Below are positions 35,173 to 46,559 of a stretch of DNA of 64,000 nucleotides, one piece after another; position 1 is the first letter of the stretch, and every line of letters starts with the position of its first letter. The stretch is from Lojkania enalia (lineage: Eukaryota; Ascomycota; Dothideomycetes; Pleosporales), in the NCBI GenBank assembly GCA_010094045.1, contig ML986583.1, forward strand, positions 570,737 through 634,736, written 5' to 3'. The notes beneath the pieces are model-generated. The model was not told the origin of the DNA and made no database searches. It saw only the letters and a program-made list of their open reading frames with translations. A program made the translations under genes and the position numbers.

Positions 35173-36759
35173 ATGAGTTCTTATACCCATTCCACGCACA
35201 GATCATGGAACAGGGACCAAGATCACGAATACTACGAGCATGAGTGCAAGAAGTTTCGCATTTGCATTATAGGCAAGGCTGGAGTCGGGAAGACCACTCT
35301 GCTAAGCAAGGTCTTTGGGATTAATGAGGAAGAAGTATGGTAATATTACCGTGCAATAAAAACATCGAGTGCTGATCGCGAGGAAGGCTGGAGTCGTAAG
35401 GCCAGGTGATGCAGTTAGGAATGGTGGTGGCCGACATAACATATTCGATGCCATCATCGACGAAAATCGAAACTCAGCTCTTGTGATTCATGATTCCTCC
35501 GGCTTCGAGACAGGGGAGGAAGGAAATCTTAACCTAGTGAAAAGCTTCATTGAGCATAGAAGCGCAAAACCATCTCTTCAGGAGCAGCTACATTGCATAT
35601 GGTACATCAAACTAGTTTAACATTGGAATTATCTGTTGACTCTAAACGCAGGTACTGCATTTCATTGGTTGATCCTAGACAATTGCACGACGCAGAACGT
35701 GACTTCTTCCGCTATCTACGAGAGAAAGACATACCTCTTGTTTTCGTCCTAACAAAGTACGATGCCTTTGTAACCACAAAGGTGGCAGAAGTAGTTGAAA
35801 GTATGGAAGATGCGACAGCTGATGATTGGAAGAAAGGACGCCAGGCGGCTCAAGAGTACATCTCCGACCTCAGAAGCTTCTTGGAAGGAACTATGGGCTA
35901 CGGTGTCAAAGTACAAGAGGTATCCAAAGCGAGGAAAGGTATGAAACACCCGCACGCCCAAGGATTGTATGTGCTGACACTGATAGATGAGAGACTCGTC
36001 AAGAAACTTGTCGCGGAGACTACTGCAATTGTAAAGCCGAATCTGCGCATCGTCTGGTATCGGGCCCAGGGTGTACTTGCCAACCAAAAGCGCCACGGTA
36101 TGCTATCACAATTTAGTCTGCTTCATATAGACTACTGACTATTACTAGCGTGCGTAGACCACTTCCCTGAGAAGCTCCTCAACAGCCTCATTCTAACTTC
36201 ATCAATGCCACTCAATCCCTTCCGAGGCGTCCAACTTGGGGACTTCTTCGAACACACATTCCACCATTGCCTCACAGTATGGAACCTTCCTGGCCAATCC
36301 GTACTCTTCACGAAAGACTATGTTCAGCAAATGTTCCGCGAAGCCTCCCAGTCCTACATCCGCCGTACCAATATCGCTGCAGCGATTGATCCGCTTGGGC
36401 CCCTAGATGCACCGCGATACATAAAAGTCGGTATCCAGATGGCGTGTGACCTGATCATGATATTCCAGCAGCTGTTTTGGGCAACTCCACGACGGCAGAA
36501 GCTATCATTCAGCGATCTGAGGAGAGAACTAGAGCTTTATAGGGAAAGTAGGATTAGGGAGACAATCCATCGGGGGGTGGAAGGGGAGGTGAATTTGGGA
36601 AGCGCATTTTCGGTGAAGAAACTTGTTAGAGTTGTTAGGGTGGTTGTCGAAGATGGATGTGGCATTGCACATAGTGAGGCTGTGAAGAACCATAAACCGG
36701 GAGAAGTGGCTAGTCTTGATGAACCGCCTTTTGCAGAGTTGCCGGAGTCATCGTCATGA
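35173..36759 (+). CDS. P-loop GTPase, fungal G-domain family
   Basis: Exons are 35173-35334, 35387-35601, 35652-36097 and 36149-36759 (477 residues), with introns of 50-52 bp. The G domain shows the Walker A GKAGVGKT (34-41), a G3 DSSGF (from 90) after VIHDSS, and a G4 TKYD (160-163) after PLVFVL. Family-typical text around them includes RHNIFDAIIDENRNSALVIH, SFIEHRS and LHCIWYCISL, the last restored by the second intron. This pattern is common in an expanded group of ascomycete AIG1/dynamin-like single G-domain proteins. The C-terminal part has helices (ACDLIMIFQQLFW) and a region resembling a membrane-proximal or dimerisation domain. Cellular role is unknown. Some members sit near incompatibility genes, which is not shown here. 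Confidence 0.82.
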
Positions 36760-37506
36760 GCAATGGAGGCATCCTGGGTTATTCGCTGTTGCATTAAACT
36801 TCCAATTAGAGTTGGATGCGGCTAGTTTGGTGGGGTCGCTAAGTTGACTACTTCGTTGGGTTCTCTCTATCTGCAATACGCAGATATACTATCTCTCGAA
36901 TCGGTAGACAATCTCTCCAAGGGGAGGTTTTCACAAAATAGATATTCAATCTCGCAATATGTTCAGCGTTTCTTTCAGTATTTTCTTACTTCGCAACGCC
37001 TGCTTTATGGCACACTGCCTCCGAAATTCGTGGGCGTTTAGTTCTGGCATAGCTTGGAGAGGAACAACTGATTATTCTGGAAACCACGTCTTTTTCAAGG
37101 GCTCCGATGAGGTTGGCCGGATACTACGGGGCCATGACAAAATGCTTGACGAGTTCTGAACAATAGATTGATCCTTCCCTGATGTCCAGAAACACATATT
37201 TGTGAAACATGTCCCTTAATATCTAAGTAAAGGCTTCAAGATCGCATCCGTTTATTCTCCGTTTAGTGATCTTCTTTCCCTTAAACTTTGAGTTACCTGT
37301 CTTTCTCAATGCTAATCAATTGCTGAAGTTGGCTCAAGCCTAGAAAATTTGACAATATTAGTTGACGATGGACATAAGCGGGAGCAATTGTGTTCGGTAT
37401 AGCGCTACGTCGAGTATCCTTAGGGCTTTCTCCTCCCTGGACATATTCAGTGCCCTGGGAAACATCAATTCCGCACATCTGCCCTACCACAAACGATCCA
37501 TATCAT
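36760..37506. other. Intergenic, nothing recognised
   Basis: 3' flank of the GTPase and spacer to a short minus-strand frame. No defended feature. Confidence 0.35.
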
Positions 37507-37875
37507 TTATCCTCTAGGTCCATGGACTAAAAGATACCTTACCCTTAGTCTGCCCAACTCTTGCAAACTCCCAAAGAATTGCCTGATCAGTGTCATCAGC
37601 TTACGCCCTTCAAATTCAAATTCCCCAACTCTAATCACCACCATCCTGCCACCATCCCGCCACCAAACCCCCATCGCCCGAGTTTCAACGCCCGACAGGA
37701 TGGATACGCCTTGTGTAGTATCTATCCCATACAGCAGAACCTCATGCGGCACAGTTATCCAATCAACTTTATAACACCGCCACATCTTCCATCTTACATA
37801 CTCCATGTAAATAGGTCGATCCCATTCGCCTAATCCAGATTTCTTACTGTACCATTCAGAGAAAGGAATACTCAT
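37507..37875 (-). CDS. Hypothetical 122-residue protein
   Basis: An intact frame from an ATG reads MSIPFSEWYSKKSG, then WDRPIYMEYVRWKMWRCYKV and a second half with IRVGEFEFEGRKLMTL. The tryptophan- and tyrosine-rich, alternating pattern looks like a real folded protein more than chance. There is no membrane span or signal peptide. The opposite strand is also open in places. I do not recognise a family. It may be a single-exon fragment of a larger gene, since the upstream 300 bp on the same strand also keep several open runs. Confidence 0.35.
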   Translation of the reverse strand: MSIPFSEWYSKKSGLGEWDRPIYMEYVRWKMWRCYKVDWITVPHEVLLYGIDTTQGVSILSGVETRAMGVWWRDGGRMVVIRVGEFEFEGRKLMTLIRQFFGSLQELGRLRVRYLLVHGPRG

Positions 37876-39283
37876 GCTCACCCACCCAACTCTAAACCAG
37901 CCGTGCTATGCACGATTCAACCTCACAGCATATAGGCGTCCCGCGCTACATCATCATTACCGTCAGCCGAACGCCTATTACCGCTCTCAGGGCAACGTTT
38001 CAGGTAGTCGAAAGGCTTTATCTCCACCTTACTCATCGGAACGTCTATATGCGGCGCCATCTCTATAAGCTAACTACCACCAAAATCCCACGATCCTCCA
38101 TCCAATTCCGCCCGCCCTTACCGCCAGGATCCCTAACATCCGAAAAGCCATCCTCTGTAGCAAAACAAAGAACCAACCCGTGCCGCATAGCCAGCACGCC
38201 TCGCACAGTGGCCCCATCGCAACATGCTCAATCAATCAGCCTGGAGCGCCAAAATTTGAAATTTGGTTGGGTTGGGTGCTGCCGCCAAGTGCCATCACGC
38301 GCTCTGATCGCGCCCTACATTTTCTTTTGTGTTGCGGACGTGCGCCGGTTGTCTAATAGGCCAAACGCGCACGTTCCGGAATCTAGGTTACTGGGTTCTG
38401 AAGAAGGTGGGTGGTGAGGTGAGTATGAGATGAGATGCCTAGGGCTGACTGACCCGCGAAATCGAGCGAGCGAGCGAGTGTCGGACTCCGATTTCACGCT
38501 CAGTCTTCAGTCTAGTGTCGTACGAGAGGCTCGCCACGCGCCGGGCGTATTCATCGTCATGCAAACAGACAGATGGGTGTGCCCTAACATGAAAAACGGA
38601 AGCGCGAGGCATTATCGGGTTCGGGAGCGTAGCATCGTTGGGTCCGAAAGGGAAACTTTGCTCTAGAGCTCAATGCAATCTAGCATTATTTTCAAAACGC
38701 GAGGTAGCAGATGCGGACATCGATCGAAACATGTCTTGTAAGGGAGACATATTGCAGGCTACTTCTTGGCAAAGGATTATCAATGCCGCCAGCGCTTTCT
38801 GATATTCCAAAGGAATTCCAGAAGTTTTCGAGAAGCGCGGATGTAACAAGGCTCGGAGAAAAGAGGCCAAACACGTGACCAATGTAAGAACGTAGCGAGA
38901 GGCTCTGGCATGAATCGCTCGAATGTGAATTGTGCATTGATGAGCGCACATGATAGAGATAGCTCACTCTATCATTCTATAGTATGAATCCAACCACGCC
39001 AAAACTCCAAGCTAGAAGTAATGATTCACCAATCCTTATCCCCAATCCAGCCTTTATCCAGGTATATCAACCCCACAAATAAAACGTGACGAAACATGGA
39101 AATACGGCCCCATAGCTGCAATGACAGTGGTATCCTGAAAACAAGGGGTGCAAATGGCTGTCCTTATCGTGACGTGAAAAAGGCATTCGATAATGTGATC
39201 GAAAAGTCATATCGACGAGACCCTAATGAAGAAAAGAGAAAGCGAATAAAAGGAAATCAAGAAAATCGAATACCTAGAAGCCT
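37876..39283. other. Intergenic, nothing recognised
   Basis: Spacer before the end of crzA. A short GAGC tandem (four copies) lies at about 38462-38480. The frames on either strand are short and without family features. Confidence 0.4.
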
Positions 39284-41534
39284 TCATCGTGCGTTAGCTT
39301 CATAATCACTCGCCCAACCACCATACACGTTCTGTGCAGGATAGTCTCCATCATCTTCTTCGAAAAGCTCACCTCCGCTGCTAGCGTCGAAGCTACTTCG
39401 ACCGCTGATATCCCCTTCAACCTCTTCTGGTGGTCCTGATGGTAGCTGGTCCCACTGTATACCGGCTAGAGCTGGATACTGTGCAAGGAGTGCGGCTGGA
39501 AGTCCGTATTGCGGTTGAACAACTGGCTCTAATCCACCCGATACTGGCGGAAAGCCTTCAAACCCAGGCTGCGGCTGCGGCATCATGCCAGGGAACTGCG
39601 GAGGCATTGGGTTGACGAACATGCCATTGCCATTGTCCATGTGGTGATTTTGATCCTCCCAGCCACCCTTCTCCTGCCTCTCCTCTTCGAGGAGAGGTCG
39701 GATACAGACTCGGCCGGCCTCAGACCGGAAGTGGCGACCGAGAGCATCAGCACGCGCAAATCGCCTGCCACAGCCCCAATTGTTGCCATCCTTTAGCACA
39801 CCGCGGCAGACAAACTTCTTCTCTCCGGAGTGGAGACCTTCATGTCGCTTGCGATCGTGTTGTCGTGCAAAAGCCTTACCACATACGCTGCAGACGAAGG
39901 GACGCTCATCTGTGTGAGTCCGCAAATGTGACCGCAGATTGTAGGCACGGGTAAATCGCTTGGGACAGAGAGTGCACTGGAAGGTTGCGGGGTGTTTCTG
40001 AGTACGTTTTGTGTTTGATCCATCACCAGACTGGTTTGAAGTTGGCCGCGTGGGATCCGCGAGGTCCAATATGTAGTCTCTGTGGGGAACGCTCGAAGTA
40101 GAGGAACGGCGCGAAGATTTGGTTGAGGGCGAGGGGGAGCGAGATGGCTTTGCATCATGTGGCGATAATGAACGGTGCACATCTGAACCGGGTGTAGAGG
40201 CACGGGAGCTGGCGCCGCTAAAAGGATCGGACTTGGCGCGTATCCTGTTACGGCTGCGAGCTGGTATATGTTAGGAGGGGTAGAAGGGTGACGCGTTTCA
40301 TGTACTTACATCGGTCTGGGGGACTGAGCGCATCTGCTTGATTACCCGTCTTCGCGGGCTCGAAACTCGCTTGGCGTGATGGCGGGGCAAAATCAATGTT
40401 GATCTCAGGAGGCGACATGGTGTCAGCCGCGCCAGAGTCGGGCCCATGGCCTTGGTTGATGCTAGGGAACGGTTCCTGGCCCTGTCCCTGGTATATACCC
40501 ATTCCCTGCTCTGCAAACTGGTTGTTTAGGCCGAAGTTGTTGGGCGAGAATTGGGGCAGCTGCTGTTGCTGCTGAGGCATCAATTGCGGTGAGATGTGGG
40601 GGCTGTGGGCGGGGCTGACGTGCGCGTTGTCGTTTAAGTCGAACTGTCCAAACTGCATGACCTCCTGGAAGAGGGAGGGATCCTGCTGGGCGTTGAGGAG
40701 GGGGGAGGGGTTGTCGTGGTCGAAGCTGTCATGGTTTCCCAGATAGGGCGATGCTTGCGCCGACGACACGTCCGAGTATGTATCTGAGGGTGCCCTACGG
40801 TGCCCACGGAAAGCCATGCCTGCCCACTCGCCGCCCTGTTGCTGCCCATATGCAGCGCTGGGGTCCAAGGAGGCATGTCGTGAGTGCGAGGGCGAGGGGA
40901 ACGCACCCTGAGCCATACTGGGCGAGGCGTGAGGGCTAGGGGTCTGCCGATTCATGCCCGGCTGGAGAAGGTGCGGCGGAGTAGGGGAGTGTGCCTGCGT
41001 CGTCGCCATCTGGTTCATAAGCTCAGAGGGGTTTACCGACTGGTTGTGCGGCTGAGAGTCCAGTAGCTGGGGGTCGAGAGTGCTGCTGAGGAAGGAGGGG
41101 TCAATGACCTGCCCCTGGGCGCCGTCGGTGTCCTGGAAGAAGCTGTCGAAGTCGGCGCTGGATGGGTTGCTGATATCGAGGTTATCGGGGCCGAGATGGT
41201 TGCCTTGCGGCCCGAAGCGCGGGCTCGATGACTGGCGCGCGAGATTTTGCGACGTCTGGAGGAAGGTAGCGTCGGCGGCGGTGGCCTGCTGCGCGAACGG
41301 TGGCGATCGGGTAGTAGTGAGGAAGGAGGACGACGAGTCGAAGAGCTGGCCGCCGGAGGTCACTTGGGTGGTGAAGCTGGCGGCGTACGGGTCGTTGCTG
41401 GACGACAACGACTGATCAAGACCCAAGCCAGGTGCGGGATTGCGGAATGGCGCATGAGGCGACGGGGAAGGCGAGTGTCTTATAGGAGCGCGCTGGCCCG
41501 CTGAAGGAGACCGTCCACGCTGTTGGGTGTCCAT
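39284..41534 (-). CDS. crzA: Calcineurin-responsive C2H2 transcription factor CrzA/Crz1
   Basis: CrzA is dephosphorylated by calcineurin when calcium rises and enters the nucleus to drive ion-, wall- and stress-response genes. Exons 41534-40310 and 40260-39284 give 733 residues. The 49-bp intron has gtaagt, cctaac and accag. The long N terminus is Ser/Pro/Gln-rich, starting [14 protein letters not shown], with a [11 protein letters not shown] segment around 370 that may be the calcineurin docking site. Serine-rich stretches such as [19 protein letters not shown] fit the phospho-regulatory region. The zinc fingers begin near 504: [38 protein letters not shown] and a third larger one with [16 protein letters not shown]. 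This trio is the CrzA hallmark. Acidic C terminus. Upstream space is about 1.8 kb. Confidence 0.95.
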
Positions 41535-43346
41535 GGTGTCGAGTCGCGGGTTGTTGCTATCCTTGGAGTGTGAATGAGGGACAAGCTTTGACCATATGGA
41601 TCGCCTGGAGGAGGCAGCGGGATATGGGGCACGGCCGTGGCTCGCTCCAGGGAATCAGGCGCAACGAGTGGTCAGAGCCGTCCGTCAACGCACGCAGTAG
41701 ACGTCCCTGGCGTGCTTGAGGCTGGTGAGGTCACGGACGCGCTGCTCTATAGGTGAAAGGCAACCCTGGGGTGGTGGGCGCAGCAGCGGAGAGAGGCTGA
41801 GCAGCCTCCCGAAGCGGTTTAGCGGCTGCTATATTAAAATAGCAGCAGCACCGACACAGCACACAGAGGTGAACGACTTCACGGGATCCGGCAGCGATTG
41901 CCAGCGGCCTAGAGGATCAAGAAAGCCCACAGTGAAGAAGTGCGTTTCAGAAGTGCCAGACGCTGAAACGGTGAAGTCGAGGCGAGCACGGGGGGCGGCA
42001 CCAGAGGTAGTATCCGCTGTTAATGCTCACAGTCGATGCGCTTGAAAATGGTCCTGGAATGTTCTCCGTGGAATTGTGAAAAGCAACCGTAATATTCCCG
42101 AGTATCGTACAATGTCGCCCCGAGACGCGTGCTTCGATGCGTGGTGTCTGTCTTTCGCGCGACCAATGTTGGAGCGTTCGCGGGCGGTTGGTGATGGTCC
42201 TACGTGCCCAGACGACTACTGCTTCGACGGGCGGTCCTGCAGTCTAAGCCCCCGGGCCGTAGAGCGACCTTCAAACTGGTCTCTCTGATAAGGTTCTTTA
42301 GGCGATAGGGTGATTGGCGCAGATTAGGGCCTACTCGCGAGAAGAAATATCGTGGCACAGGCCAAAGAACTTCGTCTGTTACAGAGATGTCGCCCGGCCC
42401 CGGTCAGGCCATGCGATTTCGCACCCTCCCCTAGGGACGACACTAATCGCCCAGATTCCAAACCATGATTAATTTCCCCCATCTCGAGTGAATTTCCAGC
42501 GGACAACCAGTGAGCGCTGCTCGTTTGAAGGTTAGTCGTGCTATCATTGCTTTGCTCGGGCAAGGCACACTCGGCCATTCGTGAAGCCAGCGTGGCTGTG
42601 TCAGAGCTGCCCCAAGGCAGATTCAGCGGATGCTCCACTCCTCCACCCACCATTCATGGGTTTACATCGAATGTTTTTCCAACGGCTGCATTGCATCATG
42701 CCGCATGTTAAAAGTTGATAAATATAGCACTGATCTACTCTACTCTGATCTGATATCCCCGCCCGCGACCCATGCAAGGTACCGTTGGTCGTATGTAATC
42801 TCTAGGAAATCCACGTCAGGCCAACACTTTACTATTCCCAGAGAAGACACTCGTGAGAATCAATAGTGATGGCAGTTGGATTGGCACTTCTACCATGAAG
42901 TTCAGGCTCCATGAGTATCCACATCAAGCGGTCAGCCTTACAAGCGGCCACTGATTGATAGATTAGTGGGAGATTGACACCGAGCACTAATAGTGACCCT
43001 CACGCGCCTGAAGCCAACACTGAAGCGAGTCATGAATATGCACTGCACAATTGCTCCATAAGAGTAAATTAAAGACAGTATCATAGCCATGAATTTCACA
43101 ATCCATTCAAGAGCACGCTACATGTAGTTGTCACAGCCAGAAGTTTAGTAGAGAGTTGGAAGAGCCAGCTGGGATTTTCAGGTATGACTGGACCATTACC
43201 AGCCATTATTGCTCATGATATCTGGGATTGAGTTATAATACTAACTCAAACGAAACGCCGATGGTCGCGGACACGAAGGTATATGCAATACAAACTCACA
43301 AAAAAGAAAGAAATCCGCATTCTCGAGACCTCCTTATCCAACACCC
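41535..43346. other. Long upstream region of crzA
   Basis: 1.8 kb without a supported gene. The part nearest crzA is GC-rich and likely carries its promoter and a long leader. The part near 43.3 kb is AT-rich 3' flank of the lectin-like gene. Open frames such as 41716-42045 are without resemblance. Confidence 0.4.
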
Positions 43347-45215
43347 TTAATCCAAGGGAATAGGGATTTCGCCGTTCGCCCACTCTCCACCTTGTATCGG
43401 TCTCGTAAAAGCTGTAATATCATCCCCGGCCCTCTGATAAAAAACATACAAACTATCCCAGATCGTCTCATCATTTCCGTCTTTCTCCGCATATGCCGTA
43501 ACCGTCAGATGTGTTCCCCCCAATCCCGGCAACGCTCCTGCAGGTCCTCCAATCGTAAAAGTATCTTGCGTCTCGATCGTCGTATTTTCCGCATCATACG
43601 TGATATTAAACCCCTTGATCGTCTTGTCCGCCATTTGCGCATAAAAGAAGGTTGTGAAGCCCATCGAAGAGGCTGGATATACATCTCCGATGGCTGCGTT
43701 TGTAGAGTTCACCCATGAATTAATTGGGTGTTTATCCTCGGATGTCAGGGTTATGTTTGTGTCTTTCCACCATATTTCCGTGTCGTTGTCCTTATTTACC
43801 ATCATTGCATATGTGACTGTGCCTACACCCCAGCTGTAGCAACCTACACCGGCATGAGTGTTCATTCCCCGCCACTCTTGGATGGCGACCCAGTCCTCTT
43901 GGCCGTTATACCAAGCATATTGCTGAAAAGTGGAGTCGTCTTTGGCATACCAGATATTCATGCCGATCCGGTCTTCGAACGGAATTTGGTTCTGCTCTCC
44001 AGAGAAGGTGGGGAATTTGGAATAGTCTGAGTCGCCATAGAAGTTGCCCTTCCAGCATGCTTGAAGCCCGACACTTGGGGAATCATAGACGCTGAGATTG
44101 AGTGAGCTGAGTGATCCTTGTTGCCAAATATTCGTGACATTGGTGTTTGTAATTTGCCGGAGGGTATTATTTTTCGATATGTAGAATAAATGAAACTAAT
44201 CATTACAATGCAATTAGCTCGATCCAATGTCTATGGATCTAGCTCGACTATACTTACGTACTGTGTGCCATTTAGCACATAGGCAACCGTAGAGATCGGT
44301 GTGGCATTCTTTGCGTCTGTTGCGACGGTCTGGCCTCTTTCACCGCCAATCCATTTCTGATCGGGTCCATACTGCATATACCTAATGTCACCCGTCCAAT
44401 GTTGAAAGTAAAGAGTGAAGATCTTTCGCTGATTCCGATTCCAAGATTCGCCAGCCAGTGCAATACCGGACCCATTAAATGCTCCTTTCTTTGAGTAAAA
44501 ATTCTCGTCTAGGTAGCCACCAATGCAGAGGTCCGGATCAGAGATGCAGGAAGGATGCGCTCCACTAGCAGATCTATATCGAAGTCAGATACACCTCGGA
44601 AATACAACGACCAATTTCGCAAAAGCTTACGACTTATCCTTCTTCAATCCAAGACCCAATCCCAAACCAAGACTCAGGCCAAGTACGAGGACAACAATGA
44701 TGAAGATCAAAAGAACGATATTGAACCATCGCCTTCTTAAACCACACCTCCTAGGCTCTTCTAGTGGTGGCGGTGGAGGCTGTGGAACTGCCTCTTTTTC
44801 AGTTTGCGCATATGGTGGAATTGATGGAGAAAGAGGATTAGAATAGATTGTTGATGATCCCACACCACTCGCAGGTGAAAGTGGCCGTGATTTATCGTAG
44901 GGGTCTGGGTAAGGCTGAGCAAGCTCTGGCGCGGTATAGTCCGGGTGCTGTCCCGACGTAATAGGCCTAGTATTTTAGAATAATTAGATAATGCCCGTTG
45001 TTATACGTTGAGGGCTTTCGCGGATTGCCCACAAGGTTGATACCGCGAAAGGGAACTGAGAACTACGGATATACTAACGGGGTGAGGTAATAGTTGTCGG
45101 ATCGCGGAGGGCTTGTACAGACGCTCATATCATATTGCTCTGGGTGCCTCTGCGGTGGAGTATGTGGAGTCCAGGATGGATCCGCATACTTTTTTGGGCT
45201 GTCATTGTAGTCCAT
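43347..45215 (-). CDS. Membrane-anchored fucose-lectin-like protein
   Basis: Exons on the minus strand: 45215-45079, 44966-44631, 44573-44258 and 44195-43347 (545 residues). The first 120 residues are a proline-rich cytosolic tail (MDYNDSPKKYADPSWTPHTP). A single membrane span at about 126-153 ends in alternating Gly-Leu (GLSLGLGLGLGL), making a type II protein. The outer part has repeated blades with WxGG/NxxxxW logic: WTGDIRYMQYGPDQKWIGGE, FYISKNNTLRQITNTNV and NIWQQGSL. This resembles fungal fucose-specific lectins, six-bladed propellers. Sugar binding is inferred from shape only. Introns are 112, 57 and 62 bp. The 62-bp junction (QY then FHLFYISKN) reads naturally. The protein may display carbohydrate-binding at the cell surface. 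Confidence 0.8.
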
Positions 45216-46559
45216 CTCTTATGTGCTCCAACGATTTGGGCGGCAATCCGGCATAGTTCGACATATATCGTCCACCGATATCAAATGTGCTTTTTCTGAG
45301 CGCACTAAAACGGTTTCGCACAGCGAATATGGGGCGTTGTTAGCAAGCCTCTAGAGGAAGGGCGTAGGTCAAGCTGAGCGCAGTGGCTTCCTGTTGTCGC
45401 GAGCCTGCAAAGAAGCACGGTGCTTGGCTTTCCCGCTGAGAGCAAACGTTAAAGTAATATGACCTTGAAATGGGCGCTTGCCGCCTTTTTCGCCTGCGCC
45501 GACCCCGAGCCACCGTACGACGATCGTGACACCGCTGTTTCCTAACGTGAGCTGGAACGTATGCGCTTCTGATTGGCTGCCGGCTCGTACATGCTATCGT
45601 GCCGGGCTATGTGGGGGCTAACTTGATTCGACAGAATTCTGACCACCTTCGGGGGAAACGACACTAATTGTACTGTACAAATTGCAATGTCCAAAGTAGA
45701 GTCAGGGGCGAGAAGGGTCTCCTTACTCGTACCAATACTACGTGCTTGCTACTGGTTTTTCGTTGTTTGTCCAACTGATGTCCTGCTCAAGAAACACTTC
45801 ATTCAATGGCCAGAACCAAGCCCGAAAATCAAGTATGCATGTTCAGCCTTGTGGCGGGGCTGAGAATTATGATAAGAGTACAACATATGCTATTTGTCGA
45901 AACCTTACGCAACGGCGCAAATGTGAACAGCGTCGGCGCTGGACAGTTCTCAGCTCGCGAAGAGCTGTAAGCAGTGTTGCAGCGTTCTCGAACATCAGCC
46001 GGTATTGTTTTCTCCCGCATGTAGACCGACAGATTGGATCAAGGGTCTGATTGGGCAATTACTGGGCGCGCGATCAGGAGCTGGGAAGCCGGATCGCCAC
46101 AATGCATGCTGGAGTCCATACAGCAGCGATGCGTGTATTCCAACCGCTCGGCGCTGAGGGCGGAAATCGTTGGTCGAGCCTGGGGTTTACGGATAGGACG
46201 ACCCGTCGCGAGACGTAATACGAGCTGCACAAAACCGCAACGAACTCATGATAAAAAGATGTGGGAAACGACCAAGAAGAATGCGCAATAGCAAACGGCG
46301 TAAAGTCAAAAGGCTACTCGAGCCAAAATGAGGAGTGTGCTTTAGTTTTGCTCAATTGTGCCACGAACAAGTACTCACCACGATTCGACGTTTCAAGCCA
46401 CAACGGTGCGCCCTCAGCTGGACCTAGTCTTTCATTCTTATACCCCGCATTTAAGACGTATTCTGGAGCCTAGTTGCTGCCCAATGAAAGTAGGGTAGGC
46501 TTGCTCTGTTTCCGTGATCATATTCCCAAAATGCTCCTAGCCTGATTCCCTACTTCAGC
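45216..46559. other. Intergenic, nothing recognised
   Basis: Contains the promoter of the lectin-like gene and the 3' flank of palA. Moderately GC-rich. Open frames such as 45742-46050 lack any family feature. Confidence 0.4.
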
